Source: Cochliopodium minus
Taxonomy: Eukaryota > Discosea > Himatismenida > Cochliopodiidae
Assembly: GCA_024220525.1 (NCBI GenBank)
Contig: JAMYWO010000078.1
Span: 24,708 to 71,392 of the forward strand
DNA: 46,685 nucleotides
Direction: 5' to 3'
Part shown: positions 8,045-19,872 of the stretch, in pieces
Layout: each line of letters opens with the position of its first letter
Numbering within the stretch: the stretch's first letter is position 1
The notes under the pieces: generated by a model
What the model was told of the DNA's origin: nothing
Seen by the model: the letters and a program-made list of their open reading frames with translations, nothing else
The model's database searches: none
Translations under genes and position numbers: made by a program

Positions 8045-10781
8045 ATGGATTCTTGTGGAGAAGGATATTATAGTCAAGGTGGCAATACCTTTAAAGTAAA
8101 TATGGTATTACATCAAGAAAACAGAGCAAAATTGGTTGAGAAAATCAAAATTCTACTTGATGATACAAAAGGACACGTTGCATTCTTCCAAGGAGGAGAT
8201 ACCCCGATGAAATATGATACAGATACTGAATTTTTGTTCATCCAGGAAAGCTTCTTTCATTATTTGTTTGGTGTAAAGGAGCCAGGGTTCAATGGGTTGA
8301 TTGATTTTCATACTGGAAAGAGTTATTTGTTTATTCCTAAACTTCCACAGGAATATGCTGTATGGATGGGAAAGATAGAGCCTCCAGAATACTTCCAAAA
8401 ATTATATTTGGTTGATAATGTCTTTTATATTGAGGATATGCCTGATTATCTTAACAAGATCGAGACCAAGGAGATTCATCTTCTCAGTGGTACAAATAGT
8501 GATAGTCAATCCAATTTCTCCGAAGCTACATTCAAGGGAATTGAAAAATTTGCTTCCAATAAGAAAATTTTGTATCATGAATTGGTTGAATGCAGAGTAA
8601 TTTTTTAAACTTATTAAGTTTTTCTTAAATATATCAGTGTTTCAATATTTATGAAAATTTTTTTGTGAGAATTTAAAAGATACTATAATTGATCGAAATT
8701 ATCACATTATCATTTGTAAGATGATTAATTTTGATCCTTCATCGATCATTTTGACAAATTCAGTTAAAAAAAAAAAAAATATTATATCTTCAATATTAAA
8801 TAAAATTATTATTTTTTTATTTATATTCCTGACATTTTTCTTTCTAGATGATTAAATCAGAAAAAGAATTAGAGTTGTTGAGATATGTCAACAGAATCAC
8901 CAGCGAGGCTCACAAGCATGTAATGAAGCTCATGAAGCCAGGAATGATGGAGTACCAAGGAGAATCTGCTTTCCAACACTACACTTATTTCTATGGTGGT
9001 TGTAGACACTGTGCTTATACTTGTATTTGTGGTTCTGGTAACTTTTTGGATAAATAGAAAAATTTATTTACTATTTAATAAAAAAATATTGGTTTGATTT
9101 TGTATCTATTTTAGAATTAATTTGTTATAATTTCATATTATTAGATTCTTTTTTTTTTTGATAATTAACTTATTTTATTAATTCTGATTTTAAACTTTAT
9201 TCATTATTTATTTTACAATTTTTTATTAAATTCTCATTTATTCTGTTTTAAAGGGCACAATGGATCCATTTTGCATTATGGACACTCCGCTTCACCTAAC
9301 AACAAAGTCATCAAAGAGGGAGACATGCTTTTGTTTGATATGGGTACTACTTATCACGGTTATGTTTCTGATGTCACTTGCTCTTTTCCTGTTGGAGGAA
9401 AATTTACTGAACAACAAAAAGGTAAGAATTCAATTAAATTAAATTGAAATAAATTAAATTTAAATAAAATAAATTAAATAAATTAAATTGAAATTAAATA
9501 AATTAAATAAATTAAATAAATTAAATTGAAATTAAATAAATTAAATTGAAATTAAATAAATTAAATTGAAATTAAATAAATTAAAAGATTAAATTGAAAT
9601 TAAAAAAATTAAATCGAAATTAAAATGAAATTAAATAAATTAAATAAATTAAATAAATTAAATTGAAATTAAATTGAAATTAAAATAAATTAAATCGAAA
9701 TTAAATTGAAATTAAATAAATTAAATTTAAATTGAAATTAGGAATCTATAACATTGTGTTGAAAGCAAACAGAGAAGTGATGAAGAACATGAAGCCTGGT
9801 GTCATGTACGCTGACATGCAAATTTTGGCTTACAGAGTCATTTGCGCAGGCTTGAAGGATCTAGGTCTTTTACAAGGAGACATCGAAGAGATGATTAAGA
9901 ACCACGTGGGTGCTTTGTTTATGCCTCGTAATTTTTTTATTAGAATTTTAATTTAAAAAGGGATTTCTTATTTTTTCAATTTAATTTTATTTGTGAATCT
10001 TTTGTTTTTATTATTTTATTATTTTATTATTTTATTTTTTATTATTTTATTATTTTATTTTTATTTTTGTTTAAAAAAAGAAATATTAATTATAATTTAT
10101 TTTTCAATTTATTTTGTTTCAGTATTCATATTTTTTATTTTTATTTTTCTTTTTTATTTTATTAAATCATCTTTTTTTTTTATTAAAAGATGGTTTGGGC
10201 CACTTAATGGGAATTGACACTCACGACGTTGGTGGTTATAATGACGGAAAGACACGCAGCACAGACACGAGTTTGAAGAGACTCCGTACTGGCAGAGCTC
10301 TACAAGAGGGTATGGTACTTACTGTAGAGCCTGGTAAAAATAAACTCCAAATAATAAAATAAAAAATAAAATAAAAAATAAAAAAAATTATAAAAATAAA
10401 ATAAAAAATAAAAAACTCCAAATAACAAAATTTCAATAAAAAACATGAAAAAATAAAAATATAAGTAAAAAAATAAAAAATGAAAAAATAAAAATGAAAA
10501 AATAAAAATATGAAATAAAATAAAAAAATAAAAATAAAATAATTTAAAATTTTCATTTCGAAATTTTAGGAATCTATTTTATTGATTCATTAATTTTGCC
10601 TGCTCTTGAGAACGAAACTCTCTCCAAATTTCTCGTCAAGGACAAGATCCTCCCTTACTTGAACAACTTTGGTGGTATTCGTATCGAAGATGACGTAGCT
10701 GTAACCAAGGATGGTATCGAGTTGTTTACTGAAGTACCAAGAACTGTCGAAGAAATTGAAAATTTTTTCAAAACTAATTAA
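8045..10781 (+). CDS. PEPD: Xaa-Pro dipeptidase (prolidase)
   Basis: Six exons: 8045..8596, 8848..9037, 9254..9421, 9742..9927, 10190..10333, 10570..10781; 483 residues, close to human PEPD (493). It hydrolyses dipeptides with C-terminal proline or hydroxyproline in the cytosol, using two divalent metal ions. The aminopeptidase-P-like N-terminal domain covers exon 1. The pita-bread catalytic domain keeps every metal ligand: both Asp in [20 protein letters not shown] (exon 3), His in HGLGHLMG spanning the exon 4/5 border, Glu in TVEPG (exon 5/6) and Glu in GGIRIEDD (exon 6). DTHDVGGY is also conserved. The first intron is in phase 0 and the rest in phase 1, and all close exactly. Introns hold strongly AT-rich simple repeats. 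Nothing looks broken. Confidence 0.96.
9425..9740. repeat. AT-rich tandem repeat inside prolidase intron 3
   Basis: Nearly the whole intron consists of imperfect alternating units of AATTAAATAA and ATTAAATTGAA type, repeated about 25-30 times with occasional ATCGAA variants. It ends directly at the AG acceptor, which is itself built from the same unit (ATTGAAATTAG). Confidence 0.9.
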
Positions 10782-11131
10782 ACTTTGATTATACAATCTA
10801 TCAAAATCTTTTGAATTGCTTGTTACTACTTCAATATTGAAAGGATTAGTCTATAAATTTTTTTTTTATTTAACATTTTTTGTTTGAGAATCTTGCTTGA
10901 TTTCCATTGAGTTTAGTTGAAGTATGAATCTAAATTTTGGTCACTTCAAAATAATTAATTAATAAGTCTTATCAAAAAAGGGTTTAATTAAAAAAAAATT
11001 ATATTAAATTAAAGATAGAGATGTTCTAAATTTTACAACAATTTAAATTTGTTAGCAATTAATTTATATCAACTAACAAAGTTGTCAATTTTGGAGTCGA
11101 TGATGACCAATGAAATTTAAAAAAAATTGAA
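10782..11131. other. Intergenic spacer, prolidase to ankyrin gene
   Basis: AT-rich, no credible ORF, RNA gene or repeat seen. Contains the 3' region of prolidase and the promoter of the next plus-strand gene. Confidence 0.5.
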
Positions 11132-12533
11132 ATGGGAAACAATCTAAATAATAATAATCTTTATAAAAAGATGGATATCAAAGATTGGACAATAGAGATC
11201 CCAAAGCAAAAAGTTCCTGAGGATTGCTATTTTGGAGATAAAGAAGTTTTCGAATGTTTTCGAAAAGATGATTTATCTTCATTGGAAATCAAACTTAAAT
11301 CTGGATTTGATTTGAACAAGAAGATCCATAATCAAGGAAACTATTTAAATTATTATCTTCAAATGAATAAGGACAAAAATAAAGACATAATAAAGCTGAT
11401 GATTGACTATGGGGTTGATGTGGATGAAAATTCAAATTTATTTAGGTAGATAATTATGTTTTATAAAACTCATTCGTGAACATTTTGTGAGGATAAATAA
11501 TATAACAAAAATTTTCATAATTAATATCCGTTAACAAAGTTTCTATATAAAATTTGATTGTTGAAAATTAGATCACCTCTCCAAAACTTATTGATTAATA
11601 ATCAAACCGACAATAAAAAAGAAATTTGTAAGTTATTGCTCGAGAAAAAGGCCAAATTGGATAGAAAAAACTACAATGGGATGCCCATCCTGCAGAACCT
11701 CTTCACAAGCATCTTCCCACTAGATCTAGAACTGGTAGAATGCCTCATTCAAAACTATAACATGAAGGAACTGATGAACACACTCAAAGATTCAAATGGA
11801 AACACCCCAATCTTCAGTGTGATGTATAACACATCTGTAAAATTTCCTCTCTTCGAAAAAATATTGGGGATGGTTGATGATATCAACTACACAAACTGCA
11901 AAAAGCAAAACATTTTACACATGAGTTGTTTGTACCCAAGCATTGAGAATTCCAAACATCTCATTTCTTTGAAAGCAGATGTCAACTCACAAGACGTCTA
12001 CGGAAAAACTTGTTTGCATCATTTGTGTGAGCTTGATTTTTTTAATCTTGATCATTTCAAATGTTTCTTGGACAACGATGCAGATCCCAACCTTGTTGAC
12101 GCACAACTCAAAAATACTCCTTTGCACATCTGTTCAAGACAGAACCTCGAAGTAGCCTTTTTGCTATTTAGATATGGGGCTGACATCAATTTAAAAAACA
12201 CAATGGTATTTTTATTTTTTATTTTTTCTTTAATATTTTTTTGTGTTTTTTTTTAAAACTTTTATTTTAATTTTAATTTGATTTTTAAAGGACAAAACAA
12301 CTTCGGATATTTTGCGGAAAAAGGTTTTTCAAAATTTTATGGAGAGCAAGCAAGATATGTGGTATCCCCATATGTACATGATGTTGAATACCACTCAAGC
12401 TAAAGTGGTTTTCTTCCTCTTCGCCTCTTTGAAGACCAAAACAAAGGTTTCTCTTGCTTTCAAGCTTCCAAAGTACTTAATGTATAAAATTGTATATTTC
12501 ACTGTTGACAATCAATTAATCAGCATGAATTAA
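11132..12533 (+). CDS. Ankyrin-repeat protein with F-box-like C-terminus
   Basis: Three exons, 11132..11445, 11572..12205 and 12291..12533, phases 2 and 0, giving 396 residues. Ankyrin repeats are visible across residues about 60-300, for example a G.TPIF helix pair, QNILHMSCLYPSIE, DVYGKTCLHHLCEL, and NTPLHICSRQNLEVAFLLFRYGADINLKN. The last exon holds no ankyrin repeat. It has WYPHMYMML, then after about 25 residues KLPKYLMYKIVYF, which resembles the LP..L..KI core of an F-box. Ankyrin proteins ending in an F-box-like helix usually recruit substrates to SKP1-cullin ligases; for this gene that is inference. No signal peptide or membrane helix. A related, broken copy of the last exon lies about 100 bases downstream, next to a SKP1-like sequence. 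Confidence 0.8.
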
Positions 12534-12639
12534 AAAGTTTTTTTTTTCTCAATTTAATTAAATGTTATCATTACTTAACAATTTATATTTTATATTTTTT
12601 CATTTTCTTCTAAATTAATTTTATTTCTTATCATATTCA

Positions 12640-13392
12640 AAAAAGAAAAAAAAAAAGAAAATTTTGTTGATTTGTTCAGGGAGATGAAAGAAAAAGGAAG
12701 AATGTGATCACCAGATCTCCACTTTCTTTTCCCGCAATATTTTGAAGACAAAGTGATCAATTTTTTGATTTGTTCAGGTGAAATAAAAAGTAAGTTGGCA
12801 CATTGGTATGTGAACACAACTTACTCTAGAAAAAGTTCATTACCTTCCCATTTGGTTAACAAGATTTTGCTCGAAGCTTCTTCGGGTCTCGTCATTGATT
12901 CCGCTTCATTAAAACAAAAGTTTAGTTTGGAAAGCAACTTTGAAAATACTGAAGAAATTGTGCTGACTTTTGGCGATAGAGAAAAAGTATTGATCTCTAA
13001 GAAAAAAATCCTTTTATTTGGTGATTTTTTTAAAAACTTTTTCAATGCGAGGCCAGAAGTGGACAATATCGATTTTCCTTATTTCAATCCTTCCATCTTT
13101 TCCAAAATCTTTATGAAAAACTTTTTGAAGAAGCTATTGAGGCTCTCCTTTTCTCAAAGAGTTTTTGAAAATTCCTTTTAAAAATTCCAATCAGAATTGT
13201 TTGATATCATCAGTGTTACCAATTCCTTTTATTTTAAACTTGTGTATGACTTATTGCTGTCAAACTGTAGCAAATCTTGTAAAAAACAAGAGCCCAGAAG
13301 AAATTAGGCAAACATTTAATAATGTTAAAAACGATTTTACTCCTGAAGAAGAGGAGCAAATGCGCAGAGAAAATGAATGGGCTGATTTTTGA
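12640..13392 (+). pseudogene. Broken F-box-like plus SKP1-like sequence
   Basis: From about 12655 the frame reads a copy of the last exon of the upstream ankyrin gene: FREMKEKGRM, an in-frame TGA at 12705, SPDLHFLFPQYFEDKVINF, and SLPSHLVNKILLEAS matching that gene's LPKYLMYKI. The TGA falls where the intact paralog has Trp. It continues into a BTB/SKP1 N-terminal pattern (LTFGDREKVLISKKKILLFGDFF) and ends with an unmistakable SKP1 tail: [31 protein letters not shown]. Between them the SKP1 homology hops between all three frames near 13110, 13165, 13183 and 13251, each hop equal to one base. SKP1 links F-box proteins to cullin-1. Either this is a decaying gene or the bases there are wrong. 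If intact, the order F-box-like then SKP1 in one polypeptide would be unusual. Confidence 0.75.
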
Positions 13393-13480
13393 ATTCAAAA
13401 AAGAATAATTTAATTAAATTTGAATTATTTAATATTATAAAACAATATATATTTCAATCCCCAAAACAAGAAAATGTTGA

Positions 13481-14875
13481 CTAGTTGACAGAATTTGAAG
13501 AATTTCTCATCAATATTAAACTCATGACAACCAAAACTACAATGCCGCCGATGGGGAGGATGATCAAGAGGAGAGAGGAAGTGATGTTCTTGTCGACTTC
13601 TCTGAACTGAACAAAAAAGTCAGGGAAGGTGCTGTCGTTCATTTTCATTGTGAGATTAGATATTTGGAGCTGAATATCATAGTCTGAGGCAAAGAATGTA
13701 AAGTTGGTAATCTGAAATTTTTAAAATTAAAAATTCATAATTTAAATAAATTAACAATAAATAATTAATAAAAAATAAAATTATGTAATAAAAAATAAAA
13801 TTATGTCGAATTTTTACTTGATCTCCATTCAAACTTTCGGAGAGAATAGAGACACAACCAATGCGTGGATCATTACAATTTTTGTTAGTGAATCTATCGT
13901 GAACAAAAAAGCGGATGAGCTCGTTGCTTTTGTACATTAGAGGGAAAATGGTGCCATAAGGTACTTCATATGGTACTGTTTGTTCTCTGGGTACTTGGAC
14001 AAAATCTTTTGTAATAGTTTGTTTAATTTTATAAAATAAAATTTAAATAAAAATTGAAGTATAAAAATTTTAAATTAAAAAATAAAATTTGAAATCAAAT
14101 AAAATTTTAATATTTATTTAAAAATATAATACATGATAATAAATAAAAACCCCTACCAATGGTATCTTGCCCTAATACATCAGACTTGTTAGAGATGCTT
14201 AAGGAGATGGAGCCGTAAGAGAGAAAAGGCCTGAGCAAATAAGCGACATACTTCTTTCCTTTCTCCAAGGACTCCTTGGGAATCAAAAATTCGGAGGTTA
14301 CGTTGAAAGGGTCTATTGTGCACAAGTCATAGGTATCGTTTTTGATCTGGTATGTCCCGTTGTATGCGCAGAATGGTGTTCTTGAATTAATTAAAAATTA
14401 AAAAAAAAAAAAACTTTCAAAAAAAAAACATTTTTCTTTCAAATTAAGATATGTTTTTAAAATCATTTGAATGCATTATAAAGATAAAGTTGGTTTTAAT
14501 ATACAGTAAGGTAAATTTTTAAAAAATACCACATATAGCTTAATTATGAATGAAACAAAATTATTATACTTTCTATATTCTGTCAGAAATGATTTTTTAA
14601 AAACTATTCATGGGACTATTCCGATTATTATTAATTTATAGAATGAAATATCACTATAAATTTAATTGATTAATGAAAAAATCAATTTATAATCGTGATA
14701 TTCTGAGTTTATCAGTAGTATTTCAATCAAATATTCATTAAAGATTATATATGCTTGTTTGTTCATTTATTTCTTACAGATATGCCAAAGAAATTGAATG
14801 ATTCTGAATTGTCACAAACAATGATACTCCATAGAAGGTGACTACAAATATAAAAAGTATTATTTTCTGATCCAT
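13481..14875 (-). CDS. Unknown single-pass glycoprotein
   Basis: Four exons: 14778..14875, 14157..14380, 13818..14005 and 13481..13711, phases closing, 246 residues. I do not recognise the family. It has a signal peptide (MDQKIILFIFVVTFYGVSLF), a luminal or extracellular domain of about 175 residues with at least eight N-x-S/T sites and a few Cys, then one membrane helix (LLLIILPIGGIVVLVVMSLIL) and a short tail (MRNSSNSVN). This is a type I membrane topology. A further upstream exon, 14908..15013 (MEEHSLIPSHYEE...), can be spliced in phase and would add a cytosolic head and a second hydrophobic stretch; the signal-peptide start is simpler. The gene ends about 90 bases from the SKP1-like remnant in convergent orientation. 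It does not resemble the amidase at 4.2-7.2 kb beyond both being secreted glycoproteins. Confidence 0.65.
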
Positions 14876-15305
14876 CACCTCTAAATAAAAAAAAAGATTT
14901 TTTTCACCCGCCAACAGTCCAAGGCATATAATTATCAACATGAAATGTTTCAATCCACATTTACTACTCCTGGATTCTTCATAATGGGATGGTATTAAAG
15001 AATGTTCTTCCATTTTTTTTTAAATATTTTTATTCAAAATAATTTTGTATTTCCAAAAAGATCAGATGCTGTTCCTACATTTTCATGAAATATAATTTTG
15101 ATTAGGTGAATTATTCCTTTACCAATTCATATAAAATAAGAGAAAATAAATAAAATGTAAAATAAATAAAAAAAAGAAATTTTTGGGGAAATTTTGAAAA
15201 ATAAAAAAAAATCAAATCCAGATATCAATTGAACCAATTTTACAAATTTCTTTGCGATATATAACAAATATTTAATGTTTTTTTTTTTTAAACTTGAATT
15301 ATGAT

Positions 15306-18300
15306 TTATTTTTTGTGCTTTTGGATGATGTTGGAGATTTCGTTTTCAAAAAGGGTGTCGATGGTGGCAGAGTATGGGTGAGATTTTGAGACACTTTCAA
15401 TACCATTTATTACTAAAAAAAAAAAAATAAACAAAATGAACAAAAAATAAATAAAATTTAATAAAAATAAAATAAAATATTGAAATTTTAAGATTGATAT
15501 TTCCAATAAATTTATTTTACAATTAATGAAAATGACGTCCCTTATTTCCTTGCGAGTGAAAGACTTGTTAGGGAGGTGAGGGTGAACTTGTCTACTCTTT
15601 CTATAAAAATACCCATGTCATACATGTCGTTCTCTTCTTTCACCACAAGCCCGATCGCTTTGAAATCAAATAAAATAAATAAAATAAAAAAAATGTAATA
15701 AAATAAAAATAAAAATAAAAAAAAAAATAAAAAATAAAAATAAAAATAAATAAAAAATAAAATAAAAATAAAATAAAAATAAATGAATAAAAAATAAAAA
15801 AATAAACTATAAAATTACAATTAACATTCCCACGAAAGTTGATTTCCATTGATCGTCAACAAAATAAATCAATGCCTATTAAATATTAAAAAATATCATT
15901 AAAATTTAAAAATTTTACTTTATCATTTCCTATGTGCTCTCTCTCTTGAGCAGATAAGAAAAGGTGCCACGTGAAAAGCTATTTGAACCCTCTCCAGCCA
16001 GAATAATAAAATTTGACAGAATGTTCTAAAATATGAAAATAAGAATAAAATAAAAACAGAAAATAAATAAAAAAATAAATAAAAATTTAAAAGATTTTGT
16101 AAAAATAACAAAAATGAAAAAATTAAAAAAGATTTTGGTAAAATAAGTGAACGATACTTTATTCAATTACCAGCTATAAAAATAAAAATGAAAATAAAAA
16201 TAAAAACAAAAAAAAATAAAAATAAAAATAAAAATAAAAATAATAAAAATAATAAAAATAATAATAATAATTAAATTAAAACAATTTTAAATACCGAATG
16301 AAGTCCCCAGCAAAATGCGCCCACCCTTGTGAATCCACTTCATCTCCCAAAATATCCAAAATTTGTGAAACTTTCGGACATGTGTTCGTTAAGGAACATT
16401 TTCTTCGTCTTTCTGCCCCTTTATACCCAAACAACCTAAAAATGAAAAAAAATAAAAAAAAAGTAATTTTGTTGAAAAAAATAATTTTTTTAAAATGGTT
16501 TAAAGAAATTTAAAGGGAGACATTAAAAATAAATGAGAATAAATTAATAAAATGAAATTATAATAAAATAAAATAAAAATAAAAATAAATAAAAAAGTGA
16601 TAAAAAAAAAGAAAAATAAAAAAATTAAAATCTAAAAATAAAATAATTTATAAAAAATCAATTACACCAACTGAAAAGACAGACACACTACCAATTTTGG
16701 CTTCGAGTCCCAAGAGATCAAGATTGATACCATTCCTGACGCTGATTTCGTTCCAGAGAGAAAAAGAGAGAGTGCTCGTTTTGGTAGTGCATGTGTTTTG
16801 CAGTCTCACCAGTTGGTCGTATTCTAATCTCGGCTTCAACAAAACCACTTCTATTCTTTTTGATGTGAAGTAATCATTGAGGTAGTATTTCAACTGAACA
16901 GCTATGAAAAAAAAAAAATTTTTGAATAAAAAAGAAAATTTTGTTTTAAAATTTTGTTCAATTAAAATTTTGTTAAATTTTATTAATAATCTTATATAAT
17001 AATCCAATGGTTTTTTTTTATTTAATGAATTATCAATTATTTATTTACAAAAATATAAAAAAAAAAACAAAAGATGAAATGAAAAAAAAAAGGAAATTTC
17101 AATTAAAAATGATTAATAATAATATTAATAAAAAAAAAAAAATTTAAAAAAATTACCAAAATCATCAGACAACATAGAGTAATTTGAAACGTGTTTGGTT
17201 TGAATGTTAATTTTCCAAATTCCCTTCAATAAAAGTAAAGTTGTCAATTTCAATGGTTTCATCTGAAAAATTTTTTAATAATTTTTTTTTTTACCCAAAG
17301 GTTGATCAATAAAGACTTGTGTTCTCCGTTTTTGGCGTTTTTCATCACACAAACAATCTTAGAAGATGAAGGGACTTGGTCTTGGAAATAAAAAACATAA
17401 TGTGTTTGATCTTTTTTTAAAAAAAATTTTTGTTAAATTGACAACTTAATAAAAAATAAATGAAAAGTTTAACAAACAATTTAAATAGAAATTAAAAAAA
17501 AAATTAATTTAAAAAATAAAAAGAAATTTACTGAAAAACATGCTCTTATACATGCTATAAACTCCTGTAATTTGATTTGCATTCTCACCAATAGGTCCAC
17601 AAACAGTCTTTCAAATATTTAATTCATAAAAATTAATTAAAAAATTAAAATTAATAAAAAATTCATAAAATCGAAAAGAAAATTACCTTGAGAGTTGTAT
17701 CATTGGATGGCCTGAACAATAAATCATTGATCTCCATCTTTCTGTCTTCAACAAATTCGTTTCTCCAAAAGAAGAACTTTGGATCTCCTGATTTAAAATA
17801 TTGAAAATTTATAAATATTTAAAATTTTTAAATTATGAATTAATTATATTAAATTAAAATTATGAATTAATTATATTATATTATTAATTTAAAAATTATT
17901 TTACCATTGTTTGGCATTGTTTTCGCAATAAAGTCGTAAGCACTTTCTTGATTAGGTCCACATTTGAGATAAATGTTGGCGCCGTATTCGAACAAAAGTT
18001 GGCAAGTTTTGAGTTGTTTGGCTTTGGCTGAAAATAAAATAGGAGTGTCACCATAACTTATTAGAAAAAAAAAAAGAAAATTTAAATGAAAAAAAATCAC
18101 AAAAATTACTAAAAATATTTTTTATTGAGTAAAAACTAAAAATAAAACTAAAAATAAAACTAAAAATAAAACTAAAAGTAAAAATAAAAATAAAACTAAA
18201 AATAATTGGAAAAAATGAAATAGGAAAACAAAAAAGAACTAAAAATATTTTTATTGAGGGAAATTAAAAGGTAAAAATAAAAATAAAAGTAATAATAAAA

Positions 18301-19646
18301 ATAAAAATAAAAATAAATAAAAAAGTAATTTACTTATTCTCTATATTGATGTCCAAACAATGAGGTAACAAAATCTTCAAAACCTTCTTGTTTCCTAACT
18401 TTGCAGCAAAATGAAAAACAGTGTTTCCGCTCTCATCCTTCGCCATCAAGTTGATTTTGAGATGGACCATCTTATAGATGAGCTTGGTGTAGTTCTCCAT
18501 GGAGCCGATCGTTTTTTTCTTGTATTGTTTGCAAAGGTAGTGCAGAGAGTTCGACAAGTCTTTGTTTGATGTTAGTTTGATGTCTGCCCCCGCTTCTATA
18601 AGCTCGATCGCCATGTCTATCCTCCCTGAGTATGCCGCGTTTAGTAGAGCTGTCTCGCCTGAATTTTTTTAAGTGAAAATTTTTTTGAGAAAAGATTATA
18701 ATTTGTTTCAATTTTATATCTCAACACAAGAAACTTTGTTGTTGATCAATATATATTTTCTATCTTATCATCAACTGTATGTGATTAATCAAATTTTTGG
18801 AAGTTTGTCGAACAAAAAATTGTCTTATATTTTAAAGAGAATTTATTTTGAAAAAAGTTTCGAGCGATTTTGCAAGGTTCAAGTTTATTTTCAAATTTAT
18901 ATTTAAAATTATTTATTTATAAATATAAAAATATTAATTAATATTTTGAGTTTCATCTTTTAAATTCAGAAGGAAAGAATAAATTATTTTGATGATTATG
19001 ATTATGGAATTATTTAAATTCATAAGAAGGATCTTATTATCTTTAGAAGAATGGAAATTAATTCCTTATTTGATATATTCTTCCATTATCCCGAATTAAT
19101 CCAAATTAAGTTATATATTAAATATAGACTCACCATTATCATCATATACATCTATGAATTTGAGATATTTCTTGTTCTTCAGATCCAATTTTAGATTTTC
19201 CAAATCCCCATTTTCCACATCTATCAATATTTTTTTCTCCTCTGTGGTAAGAGATTTCTTTGACAAAAAAAGAAAAAAATATTTGAAAAAACAAATAAAT
19301 ATATATTGAAAAAAATAATTTTTCATACGATGCGCGGTGTTAAGATTGTTTTGGTCCTTGGACTATAAGTCTCAACCCTTTTCCTACTTAAATCAATAGA
19401 TTGATGTAAAACGGCACCATTAGGATTATTGCTGATGCCATTGGCGATGAAGGTATTGCCATTGAGATTGGTGATGTTGTTTTCATTCTCTTGATACAAA
19501 GAATTGAGATTGAGGGATTCATATTCAGGGAATTGATCAAATTGGCTCATATTGTTAGATTTCCTCTTGATTTCATCTTTCTTCTGCTGCTTTGATTTTC
19601 TATTGGTCTTCAATTTGTTCTTCAAGTTTTTTAATGTGCTGTCCAT
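15306..19646 (-). CDS. Ankyrin-repeat RapGAP, 3' half frame-broken
   Basis: About fourteen exons. The first nine close in phase: 19329..19646, 19134..19257, 18334..18658, 17905..18056, 17687..17787, 17532..17607, 17295..17410, 17157..17262 and one ending near 16673 from 16904. They encode a Lys-rich head, ankyrin repeats (GETALLNAAYSGRIDMAIEL, SGNTVFHFAAKLGNKKV, GDTPILFSAKAKQLKTCQLL) and a linker domain. The later exons (16295..16435, 15919..16025, 15835..15875, 15521..15657, 15306..15412) carry a Rap-GAP domain: KGQKDEENVP, SQILDILGDEV..QGW, HSVKFYYSGWRGF, AFHVAPF, EREHIGND with the catalytic Asn, ALIYFVDD. These need at least four one-base corrections to read through. RapGAPs turn off Rap GTPases in adhesion and polarity. 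It is either a recent pseudogene or a stretch with base errors. Confidence 0.75.
15661..15815. repeat. AAATAA/AAAATAA simple repeat in RapGAP intron
   Basis: Low-complexity A/T tract dominated by AAAATAAA units on the plus strand within an intron of the RapGAP gene. A similar tract occupies 16175..16275. Confidence 0.8.
18131..18330. repeat. AACTAAAAATAA tandem units in RapGAP intron
   Basis: About six near-perfect copies of a 12-base ACTAAAAATAAA unit between 18133 and 18212, followed by plain AAATAA repeats up to the donor of the ankyrin exon ending at 18334. Confidence 0.8.
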
Positions 19647-19872
19647 TTGAATTATGAATTTGCTTTTTCTCGAATAGAAAAATCAGGAGATATAATCTCT
19701 TATCTGAGAGATCTTAATTTTTTTTTTTCAAATAATTTATTATATCGAAGAAAACTAAAATTTATCTTTATTTTATAATTATAAAAAACTATAAAAAAAT
19801 TTTTTAAAAAGATCCAAATTTCTAATAGAAATAAAACGTGTTGAAAATTCCTAAACAATTTTCATCAAATCA

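Noticed and set aside
9425-9741. CRISPR-like array
   Set aside because: Units are imperfect 10-11 base A/T repeats without spacers, inside an intron of a eukaryotic gene.
9993-10556. Long Phe/Tyr/Ile ORFs on both strands
   Set aside because: They are translations of AT-rich intron sequence in the prolidase gene.
12705-12707. TGA read as tryptophan (variant code)
   Set aside because: Rho GTPase, FANCL and MFS genes end in TGA exactly where their families end.
12590-13066. Minus-strand ORFs opposite the SKP1-like sequence
   Set aside because: Plus-strand homology to SKP1 and to the ankyrin gene explains the sequence; the minus frames resemble nothing.
18673-18906. 77-codon ORF inside the long RapGAP intron
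   Set aside because: AT-rich, no family resemblance, and lies within a 475-base intron whose flanking exons join in phase.
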